This document shows, piece by piece, positions 1 through 10,930 of a DNA stretch of 64,000 nt. The first letter of the stretch is position 1. Each line of letters starts with the position of its first letter. The notes beneath the pieces are model-generated. The model searched no databases. It saw nothing but the letters and a program-made list of their open reading frames with translations, and was not told where the DNA came from. The translations under genes and the position numbers were made by a program. The DNA lies in contig NOKP01000001.1 in assembly GCA_002682825.1 (NCBI GenBank), positions 4,839,296 to 4,903,295 of the forward strand. The letters are read 5' to 3'. This DNA comes from Neonectria sp. B-13 (Eukaryota; Ascomycota; Sordariomycetes; Hypocreales; Nectriaceae).

Positions 1-87
1 TATCAGTCCCAACCAAGACCAATCCGGCAAAGATGCCGAATAAACGACAACACTACACTAACTAACCAGTACCTCCGTGTTACATGC

Positions 88-2314
88 TCACCACAGCTCG
101 CAAACGGGCTCCTTTTTCGGGCAGTTGAAGGCCTTGTTGAACTCCGCCGAGTTCTGCAACGCCAGCTTGATCCTCGCGGGATTCGGGCTGTGGGGATCCA
201 CCTCCAACAGCGCAAGTGCACGCGACGCTGGCATGTTCTGGCACCAGGACTGCCCCCACTTGAGGAAGAACAGTTGCTCATGCGTGAACTTGTCCAGGCC
301 CGGCAAGTCCTTTGCCTCGCCCTTCTCGCTCAGCCACTTCTTCCATGCGATGAAGCTCGAGACAACGCCGCCAGCGTCGGCAATGTTCTCGCTCAGTGTA
401 AGCTGTCCGTTCACATGGACCTGGGTCCCGTTGGGGGCCGTCACCGTGAACTTGTTGTACTGCTCAACGAAGCACTCCGTCTTGTTGGTGAATGCCTCGA
501 TGGTGCTATCGTCCCACCACTTCGTCATGTTGCCCGTTGCGTCGTATTGTCGCCCCCTGTTGTCGAACCCATGCGTGATCTCGTGGCCCACGATGCTGCC
601 CATGCCGCCGAACAGAAGGTACGATGGAAAATCGACGTCGTACAGGGGGAACTGCTGGATCCCAGCCAACATGACCACCTCGTTCTTCGATGGGCTGTGA
701 TACGCGTTGGCCTCGAGGGTGCTCATTACGAACTGACCCTTGCTCGCCGGCACTCCGAGGCTCGCCCACTTCTTGGCAACAGCCGACTTGGCGAGAGTCA
801 GGGCGTTGAATGCGTGTGTCGAAGTGATATTGGCATCCGCATAGTACTCCTGTAGCTTGATCGGGTCCACCGCGTCTGGGTCTGTGGGGAGTCCGATCTT
901 GACAGCCATGCGGCGGACTTTGTCAGCGGCAACCTTCTTCGTTTCCTCAGTAACCCAGTCTCTACTCTCGAGTCGCTCGGTAAAGGCCTCCTTGAGAGTT
1001 TTGAGAATCTCGCCCGTCAAGTTCTTAGCTTCAGGAGGAAAGTTCTTGTCCACGAAGAAGCGGGCACTGAGCCATGTTAGACCACTAGGGCCGATCAAGT
1101 TTGACGCGGTCTCGTCAGCGGCAATCCAGGCAACGCCGCTGTCGACGAAGGACACGCATCGTCTCCAGCGAGGGACCGGGCTCTCGGGGTCAGCGCCGCT
1201 CTGCTTCTTGAGGAACTCGTTATAGGCGTTGGTCTCCTCGGATTCGATATAGGGTGAGAGCGTGGAAATGGCCTTCCAGATGAAGAAGGTCTCGATGACC
1301 TCGGCTGGGGTCTCGGAGATGGCCAGAGATAGGTTTCCGTAGTAGCTCGCGGAGGGGAAGCCTATTCTCTCGGGCACGTAGCCCTCGGGAGCCAACTGGC
1401 TGATGACGTACTCGTAGTTGAGGTTCTCGGCGATTGACTGGACTTCGGCCAAGCTATAGAAGCGTGGTTCGGCCAGCGCCTCTTCCGCTGCCGCAGCTGC
1501 TGCAGCTTCACCTAGCGTCTTCTGCAGAAGCGCCGAAGATGCCATAAGTTTGGCAGCCTGCTTGACGGTGATGTTGTCCGGGTGCACGGAAGAAATGAGG
1601 GTCGCGGCGAGCTCAATCCACTCGATCTGACCTTCCTCGGTGGTGGGAATATCGGATTTTGTTGGCGCGCTGATGATGATATTCATCTCTTCAGGGTTGT
1701 AGAAGTTCTGGAACTGTGCAATTCTCTGAAATGTCTCAATGCCAAGGCTCTCGAACAAAGTCAAAGTCTTGCCCATCGCATCGTAAGTGTAACTAGACGT
1801 CGCATTGGCGGGGAATGTGTTGACGACCGACTTCACAAATGCGGCCAGGGGCTTGAGTCCTTGTTCTTCGATGGTTGTATAGTCCGTGCAAACACCGTAC
1901 GCTTTCTGGAGCTTGGCGAAGTTCTTCTTGTCGGCCTTGGCCTGTTCCTCGGTGAGGTCCACTGTAATCCAACCAGCGTCTGAGCCGGTAGGATAGGGTC
2001 CCTCCATGATCTGTTTCAGGGTGTTGTATGTCTGGTCTGCCATTTTCGCGAGGACTACCGTGGAGGTTTGGCCTGCAGGGATATCGTTTTGAGAAGCCCA
2101 GTTGCCACACACGACTAGATAGAGATGCGAGTTAGACTTGCGAGGGCAGCTGCATAGAGTTGAGGCGTCACTTACGTTCGTCGAAGTCAGTGCAGGGGTC
2201 GATATCGGTGTAGTTGGGAGCGAGGCCCCAGAGGATTTCGGACGCAACATGAATACATGCTGGTGTTGTGCAAAGGTTGCTCGACCCGCCGCCGTAATGG
2301 TTGGAACCTGTCAT
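88..2314 (-). CDS. M13 family zinc metallopeptidase (neprilysin / endothelin-converting-enzyme-like)
   Basis: Two exons, 2314-2176 and 2114-88, joined across a 61-base intron (GTAAGT donor, CTAG acceptor), give 721 residues. The join restores the family N-terminal pattern DPCTDFDELVCGNW, which spans the splice. Family hallmarks are all present: NAY(H) near residue 516, the zinc motif HEITH at 557-561, the third-ligand motif ENIAD at 622-626, and a C-terminal CELW. The mature length is normal for the family ectodomain (about 700). I chose the ATG at 2314 because a TATAAG box lies 166-171 bases upstream and the next residues run straight into LCTTPACIH, a common fungal start for the family. No signal peptide or membrane anchor is visible from this ATG, so it looks cytosolic or unconventionally located. 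Known members cleave peptides up to a few kDa before hydrophobic residues; the substrate here is unknown. Confidence 0.9.
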
Positions 2315-2479
2315 GGCTCAACCTCGTGGGGGATCCTGGAGGTAAGGCTGCGGCGATGGGGTGAATAGACGACAGAGGGAGAAGAGGGGAGAGGAAAGTT
2401 ATGGGGGGAATCGAGTTGTTGTCACGGATGCCGCTGAGATGCTCCTCCAACAGACCATTGTGAGGGTAGGCGACTCCCT

Positions 2480-2485
2480 CTTATA
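2480..2485 (-). promoter_or_regulatory. TATA-like box of the M13 peptidase gene
   Basis: TATAAG on the minus strand, 166-171 bases upstream of the chosen ATG at 2314. It leaves room for a 5' UTR of about 130 bases and supports that start. Confidence 0.4.
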
Positions 2486-4680
2486 TTCTCCCATCGCTGC
2501 TGTAGTTCAAGTGGATATCCGGGGACTTCATTTCCGTCAAAGTCAGCATGTAGAGCCATCTTATTTTGCCTGCTTAGTACGTAGTACAGCCCTAGCATGC
2601 TGGTGAGACTGGGACAATGCCCTTCTACACAGCCATGCAAGAGTGATGGTGCTCGATGTGCTAGTTGGGGGCAGAAGGGGCTTGAGAGCTTAGCTGTCGT
2701 CGATCTGTGACTGCGGCTGACAAAATAAGGTCGAATGACCGCCCTTGTCTAATTGTCTGTCCAGTCTTTTGACAGAGGCTGAGCACTGGGGCAGCTGACT
2801 ATGCTCGATTTGGTTGTATGTGGCGATCCGCATGGTAGGACTCCGCTAGTAACGAGGCGTCTCGCCGCATTTATGGATCGATGAACGTGCCCTCTCCCGA
2901 GTCTTTGCGTCCTTTGCAGTCAGGGCGACAATAGCAATACGCCCACCAGCGTCCATCCGCTTTAGCCCTAGAGATCTACACGCAGCGCTGAGTCAGACGG
3001 AGCCATTCTGAAAAGGAGTTTTGGGGACGCGTAGCTGGGTGTCACCATGGCTGGAACCAAGCTCACCACTAGGCAGCCTGTTATATAATAGATATGGCTG
3101 CGGGCGGCTATGTAGCTGCCATCGGCAAGTGGCTTTGTTTACTGCACCTCTTCTCAACTGTGCAAGCAAAAGTTGAAGTTATTCCCAGGACGATCGTTCG
3201 GAAAACCCTGTATTAATTACCCCATGTTCATAGCGCTACGGATCCATTGTTAAACTGGAAGTAGTAAGGTCAACCGGTAACCTTAAACCGATAACATCCA
3301 TTTGAATGCTTCAATGACTTACATATAACCAATGATTTATGGCGTTGGATTGCTGGGAAGCTGTTGAACACATGGAATTTGTGCACCAGAAAAATCGGAG
3401 CATGAATGCAATACAAACGGTGACGGCCAAGGTGGGGAAGGCAACGGGTCTGGCGACACCAGGATGGTTCGGCTTCAAGCCTTCCACGAAGCTGCTGGCG
3501 TCTTGCGGAGCCCGGAATCCGAGAGTAAATAGTATCCCAGGCTGTGGTCAGCCCGTTGATCCTCCCCGGTCTTTTGCTCGTGGATAACTTGGTGGACTGA
3601 CTGTCCAAGACAGGCGTTTGGCTCTCGACAAGCTGAGATCCAGGACCGCCACGCATGTTGTACCCGTAAGCGGGTATGTATATCTTGATGTCGACAGGCT
3701 CCAGGGGTCGAGCCGGCTTGTGAGGAGTGAGTCTTGGGCGAGAGAGACGCTTGTTGGTAGTCGATACTGTCGGTGATCTCCCCACTTTCTGGCCAGGCTG
3801 AAGGAGAATCAATCGCAATGGAAGGACTTCAAAGAGTATGGACACAGAATGCAGCTCGCAAAAGTCGAAAGGCTGCAGTGGTCGACGAGGAAGGTGTATC
3901 GCTACCTCGGAGTCACTTCTGGTCGAATTGCATTCATGATGGTGGTTGAAATGTGCCGTGACCTAGGTACCTTAAGAAGGAAGCATGGTCATGCTGTAGT
4001 GGGGCTACCATCATAAGAAATCCTTTGGAAGGAGCCACGCTGCCGTAGAACACTTGTTGATTGTGTCCAACCTCACGACATATTCGGCTTGCTCTTTGCT
4101 AGGGTAGTGACAGAATTTTACCTTCTTGCCTTCTTCAACAGGTAGGTTACAGGTAAGGTAGGTTATAGAAGGATCTAAGTTGGTAGATTTTGAACGTACT
4201 CAGGCATTCAGGTCGTGAAAGTACATTGACATGTGCTGCAGCTTGACAAGATGTCACAATCGCTGCTCACAGCTCATGCAGCCCGTTCTTGCTCAACCGC
4301 ACAAAAATGGCATTGTCTGATGTATCTATCGCTATGGTACCCATCGTCGTTTTCTTCTCTAGCATCTTCGTCCTCCTATCCATCGTCTCGCATAACTAAT
4401 ATCGCAAAAGTCCTAAGCGGTGGGCACCGCCCCAGGCTGATGCCCTCCCTGTCAACACAGCGCCCCAGAAAGCAGCGCGCCGAGCCAGTTTTGAAAGAAC
4501 TTTCGAGAAAGAGTTGACTGATGGCGTTCGTACACAAGTACAGCTACGCCTTGAGCAGGAGTCGCAGGCGGACCGCGGAGAACGCATTTAGTGAAGCGTT
4601 GGGCTTTATTGCCCCGCGGCTATAAATACGAGCTTTGCCTGGCCATTGCTCCGGAAAAGCGACGGGACAACTCCGACATC
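2486..4680. other. Intergenic stretch with no convincing gene
   Basis: No open frame here shows a recognisable motif. The longest is 191 codons at 3270-3845 on the minus strand. It is rich in Arg, Ser and Pro and I could not place it in a family. The right end (about 4400-4680) may contain further decayed coding sequence of the relic gene that follows, and a TATAAATA lies at 4621-4628. Confidence 0.5.
4621..4628 (+). promoter_or_regulatory. TATAAATA box, possible promoter of the relic gene
   Basis: A consensus TATAAATA lies 60 bases before the ATG at 4681 that opens the relic. It could be a surviving core promoter or a chance match inside decayed coding sequence. Confidence 0.3.
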
Positions 4681-5293
4681 ATGGAAGGGGTCTTCATCGG
4701 AGGCCGCTGGGCAAGTATGGACAGATGGGAAAGGTACTAAGAGTACGGGATCCAGCCTTGTCCACTCGATGAGGAGCGGCACAGAGAGACTATCAACAAG
4801 TTTTACTTATTAGCTGTTGCTGGGTTCTACAGTAGCTTGATCGACTGGACGCACAAGTCTAAAGGCGGAAGTGGATGCGCACTGCAAGGCAACCTTTGAG
4901 AAGTTCGGCTCCTACGACCTCATCAAGAACAATTAGCACTTCTTGAGAGGTCTTGCGGAAAATTGTCGATGACAAGGCAGAAGACTGGATGTGGTTCTCC
5001 TCAATACGGTATCAAGCTATCGGTACATGTCGCGTGGATCCTTTTCTGCGCCTGTGGCTGTTGCTGCGGCCTGTTTGGAAATATTGAAGGCCATGCAACC
5101 ACCTGTGCAAGGCGAAGACAGGGAGACGCTGGATGACAACATAGAGCGCGTTGAAGAATATCTGGCGATGCAGCAGGCCTCGTATCAGGCCAGTCCAACC
5201 AGAAGGCGTTGGAGGAGGGTATTTGCTAGAAGCAGACGGAGATGGGGAGGAGTAGAAGGACAAGATTCAGAAGATCAGAAGAATCAGGGGTAG
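4681..5293 (+). pseudogene. Frame-broken relic of an unrecognised protein gene
   Basis: Coding-like sequence can be followed through all three forward frames. It opens at ATG 4681, meets a stop at 4738-4740, and continues in the same frame with a charged stretch (DEERHRETINKFY) to a TGA at 4897. It resumes in the second frame (FEKFGSYDLIKNN), is stopped at 4934, and resumes in the third frame (VDDKAEDWMWFSSIRYQ, then CRVDPFLRLWLLLRPV). It returns to the second frame (LKAMQPPVQGEDRETLDDN, then VEEYLAMQQ) until 5293. At least two premature stops and three frame changes make an active gene unlikely. The pieces have the composition of a soluble, helical, Glu/Arg-rich protein. I do not recognise the family, and splicing cannot rescue all the breaks, because no GT-AG pairs sit at them. 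Confidence 0.45.
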
Positions 5294-5787
5294 GAGACTT
5301 GGAAGAAGCGGGATACGTTTTGGCAGCACTCGGAGGTTTTTGAGATTTCTCGGTTTCACGGGGCAGTACGAGGCGATGATAGGTAATGGACGAGACAACT
5401 GTCTAGAGAGCTATATATGCTTTGAAGATGGATCCTATGGCAGGGACATATCTTACTTCGTAAAAGGAGGCAGACGCCTAGTAATTGCCACCAGGCATGG
5501 GTCGAGACTCGACGCAATGAATATACTCTCATCTCGTTGCCAAAACAATCCAGGTACCTACTTGCTGGGCACAGCGACACCCGGCTTGGCTGGCCCTTGG
5601 CTTTTGGGCCTGGGCTCCTCTGCGTGCAAGGTAAGCGATGTATCTAATCGTAGAACAATACTCGTAGTTACATCTCCAATTCCCTCTCTTAGCTCTCGCT
5701 GCTTAGACGGGCGCGGGGCATTTTAAACACAATCACTACCTATCTCTACGTACCACCTTAGTTAGCTGCCTTTCCCAGGGCATGCCA
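5294..5787. other. Intergenic stretch, nothing recognised
   Basis: Short open frames only, with no family motifs. The right end is the upstream region of the small gene at 6029. Confidence 0.5.
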
Positions 5788-5793
5788 TATAAA
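5788..5793 (+). promoter_or_regulatory. TATA box of the 85-residue gene
   Basis: TATAAA in the context CCATATAAAGG, about 235 bases upstream of ATG 6029. A pyrimidine-rich stretch follows about 25-30 bases later, where fungal transcription often starts. This gives an inferred 5' UTR of roughly 200 bases that carries the CAT/CAC repeat at 5941-5974. Confidence 0.5.
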
Positions 5794-5940
5794 GGCTGGC
5801 GTCAACCCCTCACTCCTCCCGACGCCGACCGATTGATCCAGCTTTTGTTATCTACATAGTACGACATCTCGCCGGTGGTCAAGACCCAACCTCACCCCTA
5901 ACGCCCACCGCGATATCAGCGCCGCATCGTCAGCCGTTGT

Positions 5941-5974
5941 CATCACCATCACCATCACCATCGCCATCACCATC
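5941..5974 (+). repeat. CATCAC/CATCGC hexamer microsatellite in the presumed 5' UTR
   Basis: Imperfect (CATCAC)n run between the TATA box at 5788 and ATG 6029. It contains no ATG, so it would not create an upstream start codon in the leader. Confidence 0.7.
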
Positions 5975-6028
5975 CACAAATCCTTCCAAAAAGCATCACC
6001 ACCAACCAACCCAACTTAAGAGCCAAGC

Positions 6029-6286
6029 ATGGACCGCCCCTCCACAAGCTCCGACGCCGCCTCCACCCTCTCCGGCTCGACTGCCTGCTCCTACGTCAAG
6101 GACGCGCCGCCGACGACCGAGGCCAAGGCAACCCGTCGCGGCATGCGCCAGCGCGTCCGCGATGTCGTCCACGACCTGGGACGCCCGCCGACGGCCAAGC
6201 AGGACGCCAAGGACGGAAAGACGACCAAGAACCACGTCGACGTCGGCCCAGCGGGCACTGTCCTCATGGGCTCGTCGGCCGTCTGA
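6029..6286 (+). CDS. Small conserved-looking hypothetical protein (85 aa)
   Basis: A single-exon frame of 85 codons starting MDRPSTSS. It has a low-complexity Ser/Thr/Ala N-terminal third, a basic central helix (RRGMRQRVRDVVHDLG), the segment PPTAKQDAKDGK, and a hydrophobic tail. Codons are strongly C/G-ending like the real genes in this window, and a TATA box and a plausible leader sit upstream. Small proteins with a basic helix followed by a GxPPTAxQDAKDGK-like segment occur in filamentous fungi as uncharacterised proteins; this comparison is from memory. No signal peptide or membrane segment is seen. It is most likely a soluble, partly disordered protein of unknown role. Confidence 0.6.
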   Translation: MDRPSTSSDAASTLSGSTACSYVKDAPPTTEAKATRRGMRQRVRDVVHDLGRPPTAKQDAKDGKTTKNHVDVGPAGTVLMGSSAV

Positions 6287-7141
6287 TCCGCGACGGCCAT
6301 GAGACCGGGCTGGGAATGGGTCGTTTGCAGGCCTCTGATAAGAGGTCGAGCAGCAAGAGACCGAGACACCTCCGCTTCTGCAATCAATCAATTTGGCGTT
6401 GGGCGCTGTGTCGTGATACCGCTGCTGCTTTTGTTTTTCCTTGGGAGGCGCCTTGCGATGGAGTTCGACCTGCGATGCGACATAATGACGCACGACGATG
6501 AGATGCGATGCCAGATCAACGGCCCAATGGATATTGGCCAGCTGCGATCCCTGAATTTATTACTTCCTCATGAAACCATACCCAGTCAAGAACTATATCC
6601 ATCATATGCTGCCTCGGCCCAGACCGTTTCATGCTCCCTCCATACCATCTTGGCTCAGCCCTTGTCCCTTCACCCGTGGGCCGTACCTTGCAGACCGACC
6701 CTAGAAGCTCGTCCCAGTCCTCTGGAATTCATCCCCATTCCCCAGTCTCCACAATATTCTCCATAGGGCTGTGTCGGTGGCACCCTGCCCCTCTTGATGG
6801 TGGAGGTGGTGACCTTGTTGTGTAAGCGCGATGCGTCCTGGTCCTCGAACGCAACCCGATCGGCATACTCCAGCCTGTTCATGGGACTGACTATTTGCCC
6901 ATCGCTTAGAAATCCAAGCTTGGGTTCATATGGCCTGGAACACATTACGTTCATTTTGTTCCATAGGAACCACTTTCTAATGGGCACTTCGGATCGATAT
7001 TCTCGGCTGGATGTCACAAAAACACCATACATATATATATATATACATGCACACACAAGGACAGTCAAACAAGGATGGATAGAAAAAACTTGATATTTGC
7101 AGCTAACGACCCTCACCTCCCTCCACTGCATCCGTCCAGGC
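6287..7141. other. Intergenic stretch between the convergent 85-aa gene and membrane-protein gene
   Basis: Presumably the two 3' UTRs. It contains a short TA repeat at about 7026-7046 and no convincing coding sequence. Confidence 0.5.
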
Positions 7142-7853
7142 TCACCGAAGGCAAAGGTCCAACCCAAAGGGAATCAAAGCACAGAGCCGGTTTTTGAAGA
7201 TGCTGGCCCGCCCCATCGCATCTTCATGTGAAAACTCCTCCCCCCATCGAGCAATAGTGTCCTCATCGTAGCGCATGTCAAGGTAGATGCCAAACGCCGT
7301 GCAGGTGAAGCCCGCCATGACCAACGTAGCCATCGCGGCCACCATGGTGCAGATAAACCACCAGATGATACCAAAGTCCGCAAAGGGGTTGAACAACTGC
7401 GTGATGCGCGCCGCAAACGCGCGTCCGCACACGAGAGTCGACAAGGCGCCGAGTGCCATGGTGAGGAAAGTCAGCCGGCGGAGGTCGGTGTTGATAGTAT
7501 ATGAGACTTTGAGGCATTTGCGGTATTGCTGGATCGACCTCACACTGGAGGGAATTAGCTACTTTCGCCCGTCAGGGAAGCGGTGCATAGGGCCACGTAC
7601 GGCAAAGGCGACTGCTCCGTAGGCGTAGGAGGCGGCGTGGGCATTATGTAGGAATACAATCTGACGGTCATATTTGGAGAGTGTCGTGATTCTGCAAGGT
7701 TTGGGTAAGGAGAAACCGGGCCAGCGTTGTTCGTGCCCGGAGGCGACGCGACTTAAATAGACTTGCAACAGAGGCCTTCAGGGTCTTCGCCTGACATTGG
7801 AGTTTGATCTGTTCTTGGCTCGGCTGCGTCATGAGGTGGACAAAGTTCATCAC
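7142..7853 (-). CDS. Small multi-pass membrane protein, 5' exon unresolved
   Basis: The last two exons are clear: 7691-7601 and 7528-7142, joined over a 72-base intron (GTACGT donor, CAG acceptor) with frame kept. The encoded 158 residues include two strong hydrophobic segments: LTFLTMALGALSTLVCG, and a longer one around GIIWWFICTMVAAMATLVMAG. A weaker one lies around SYAYGAVAFA. A conserved-looking acidic motif (YLDMRYDEDTIARWGEEF) and a short tail follow. Together these suggest a three- or four-pass small fungal membrane protein of unknown role. The exon at 7691 begins in phase 2, so another exon must precede it. The best candidate ATGs are at 7853 and 7850, but the donor (AA|GTCGCG near 7747) is weak, so the N-terminus is uncertain. 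The start would lie only about 90 bases after the stop of the upstream Zn2Cys6 gene. Confidence 0.55.
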
Positions 7854-7941
7854 TGCCTATACACCTTGATGATGCAGCCCTCGTGCCAACCTGCATCAAG
7901 TAGGTTGGATGAGATTCGTAAGAAGCTGCCGAGGATCTGCC

Positions 7942-9498
7942 TCATCCGCTAACACTGATGTTCCCATTACCCAGCATGAAATACTCCATAGCGTCAGGGC
8001 CAGATTGACTACGCATCCATTAGCAAGTTTCTCCTTAACCAGGCATTGCGAGAGAGGTTCGACTTACGCAGTCAACATCAGCCTCGAGAACTCATCCACG
8101 TCGTCCGGTCGGGCGTGCATCCACACGTCCTTGAAGTCCATGTCGGGCACGCAGAACTGTGGCTTCATGTGCCACGCCTGGAAGAATTGGATCGATGAGG
8201 TCGCCTCCCAGAGGTGACGCGATGCGGTAAAGGCGAGACCCTGTTCCATGATATCGCAGGGGGCTGTGTTAAGGAGTGAGCATGAGGTTCGATAACGGAT
8301 ATGAGAGCGGTATCGGTCATGTACGTACGCTCTAGGGATTTGAGGATATAGCTGACGCAGAGGAAGGACATGGCCATCATGTGCGTCCTGCGAACGCTCT
8401 CCAGAAGGATCCAACTCTGCGATTATGTTAGCAACAACTCTTGCGCACCCATCGCAACAGACAGGGGCAACTAACCTCCCAGCTGGCCGGCGGCCGATCG
8501 CGAGTCATCAACAGGGCCGGGCTCACGCCCTGCTCCAGCTCATTCTTCAAGTCCTTCAGGTCCGTCAGCCACAGCACGAACTGCGATGTCTCGCGCTCCG
8601 ACGCCGCGCGGAGCGCCACGTCGCCGTCGAACACGCGGATCGAATCGAGGATGACGAGCGCCTGCACGCGCGCCACCTTCTCGGCCGGCGTGTGGGCGCG
8701 CTCGCCCTCGCGGTGGATGTCGCGCGCCGCCTCCGTCACCAGCTTGTACACCCAGGCCTTGTTCTGCGGCGTGCGGCCGGCGTACGCCGTCGCCGCCGAG
8801 AAGGCCGTCAGGATCGTCCGCGGCAGGCTGGACCCATACAGCCGCGGGTGGACGCAGGACAGTGTGCGCGTGTGCGCGAAGTCGCGGAACAGGTTCGTCA
8901 TGATGTCGACGACGTAGCCAATGCGCGTGCTCGTGTCGTGCACGTCCAGCGGGTTAAAGGCCATGCAGTTCTCGACATCCTGCAGGAGGGATATGTCGCG
9001 GATGGCGACTTGCGGGTGTGTCGGAACCAGCGGCATCTCCAGTTTGTTGTTGGCGGTACCGAAGTCGCCGAGGTTCCACAGCTCCGCGCCGGCCGACGAG
9101 TCGTTGGCCATGAGGTGGTCGATGATGGAGAAGTCGAGGTGTGTGTCAAGCTCGATGGAGGGGACGGAGCTGTTGTGCAAGCTTTCCGGCGAGGTGGTAG
9201 CCGTTGTCGTAGTGGTTGTCGTCGTGTTGGTCGAAGTGCTCAGGCTTTCGATATCAAAGTTCATGTCAAAGTCGGGCACCTCGTTCGCGTTCGCAACCCC
9301 GATATCCTCGTCGTGGAAGCTCGCGCCGGGAGGAAGCTTCTGATAGATGCACTCGAGGCCCTTTGCTGCGCACCGCGTGCACCTGGGTGTCCTCTTGTCG
9401 CACTTGCGCTTGCCCCTGACGCAGGTGTTGCAGCTCTTCTGTCTCGAGGCAGCGACACGGTCCATCTTCCGCAGTGTCAACGGGGACAGCGAGTCCAT
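7942..9498 (-). CDS. Zn2Cys6 fungal transcription factor (457 aa)
   Basis: Four exons, 9498-8476, 8416-8329, 8263-8068 and 8008-7942, with introns of 59, 65 and 59 bases (donors GTTAGT, GTACGT, GTAAGT) sum to 458 codons. The binuclear cluster is at the N-terminus, Cys 23, 26, 33, 40, 43 and 50 (C-x2-C-x6-C-x6-C-x2-C-x6-C), preceded by an Arg/Lys-rich start. A Thr-rich tract with about eleven consecutive Thr/Asn residues follows near residue 90. The C-terminal two thirds resemble the regulatory region of C6 regulators (DIMTNLFRDFAHTRTLSCVHPRL, then VARVQALVILDSIRVFDGDVALR). The last exon is short. Such proteins are nuclear and bind CGG-containing sites; the target pathway cannot be read here. 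Alternative Met12 would not affect the cluster. Confidence 0.9.
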
Positions 9499-10930
9499 TG
9501 CGAAGTCTCGGGGGTATTTAGTCTTGGTGGCAGCGGGCGGAGGGGAGATGCAGGTAGATGCGGGATGCGGGATGCGGGTTGCGGACTATCAAATGGGGGA
9601 TTGGAGGAGCAGACGGAGGAATAAGAAGTGGACTGGTCTGGTTGAGCCTTGGCCAGACGCAGTCAGCGGGTTTTGTTGGATCCCGCGGACTTGAGTTTAG
9701 GCTTACTACTTCGTACCTTACGTAGCTTACATACCTGCCCGTACGTCCGCAAATGACAAAAGGCCTCCGAGCAACCACCAGCCGGTCTCAAGGTTGCGCC
9801 GTCGGCAATCTCCCGCCGGACGCCGTAAGCTCCGCAAAGTCCGCAACTCCGCAACTCCGCAGCCCCACACCCCGCGCCGTCCGTCTCCTCCCGTCTCCCG
9901 ATTCTGGCAGCTTCGGGATGTCTTTTACGCCGATCCATGGGCCGATCCATGGGCCGGTCCATCCGCCATGGCGGGGTGCAAGGGGTTTATCTTATCGTGG
10001 GATTTCAGCGTCATGTCTTCTTCGATCCTAGTCTCTTATGCTTCGTCTAGAACTGTAGTTCTGCTCATCCGGCATCCTCATCGACAACATCTTCAATAGC
10101 CGAGAACCACGGGTTGCCATATCACCAACCTCGCCCTGAAGCACACAGGATCAACGCAAGTAGCAAACTTTGCCACGGCCAAGCTTGGCAATTGGCATCT
10201 TTGAATCGTCTTCTATGTTTTGCGGATGTCATTAACAGGCAAAAGCCAGACAGTTGCATCGCACACAAACCACCCTTCCAGTCCAATTCCAGTTCCGTTC
10301 CTATTCCGTTACCACCCAACCCAACCCTTATTGCCATCGGGGTTTCTGGCCCTTTGAACCATCCTTAGAAAAATGGGTATAACACATCTCGCAAGACCGG
10401 AAGCGCCGCCTACCACCCCAGCCCCGAGTCTCCCCCCACCTTGCTATTGAGCGATTGAGCGTAGCTCTCGATTGGCCGGCTCGTCCACCCCCCAATATTA
10501 ATAGCTTCCGGGTTCCAATTGAACAAGAAGAAAAAAACTCCGAGTGAACCTCCTCTGCCCCTCAGGAGCCTATATGTGAAAATCAAGCCCAAAGATTGAC
10601 AACACCAACACAAAAGTCCACGGTCCGCGTGCCGTACTGATACAGTGGTCGATGAACGCGTCGACCAGAGAACAGGATAAAGGGATAATCGAAAGGAAAA
10701 CGAGAAGAAATCTAATAAAACAAGGAACTCGAGGCTCCTGATCAGGCCGATGAGGGCGACAATGATTGTGACGAAGCCTAAAGCAGGTTTCGTTTTACTT
10801 GTCGAGGCCGTTAAATGCCTCCACTATCATAACTTTTCCCCTCGTCGTTCATTCGTGCGTAAAGTAGGTAACAAAGAAAAGATTTCACATCGTAAGTTTT
10901 GCGATGAGTTTGTCGAGTCTAAGTCGTGGC
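9499..10930. other. Intergenic stretch between the Zn2Cys6 gene start and the bHLH gene end
   Basis: Upstream region of the Zn2Cys6 gene plus the presumed 3' UTR of the bHLH gene. It contains a 12-base tandem duplication, ccgatccatggg, at 9930-9953 with a diverged third copy after it. No coding sequence is recognised. Confidence 0.5.
9930..9965 (+). repeat. 12-base tandem repeat, two exact copies plus one diverged
   Basis: ccgatccatggg at 9930-9941 and again at 9942-9953, then ccggtccatccg. Each copy contains a CCATGG palindrome. It lies in the upstream region of the Zn2Cys6 gene. Confidence 0.7.

Noticed and set aside
3270..3845. 191-codon minus-strand frame
   Set aside because: No recognisable domain, no supporting neighbours or promoter, and mixed composition. 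It could be a small gene, but there is nothing to support it beyond length.
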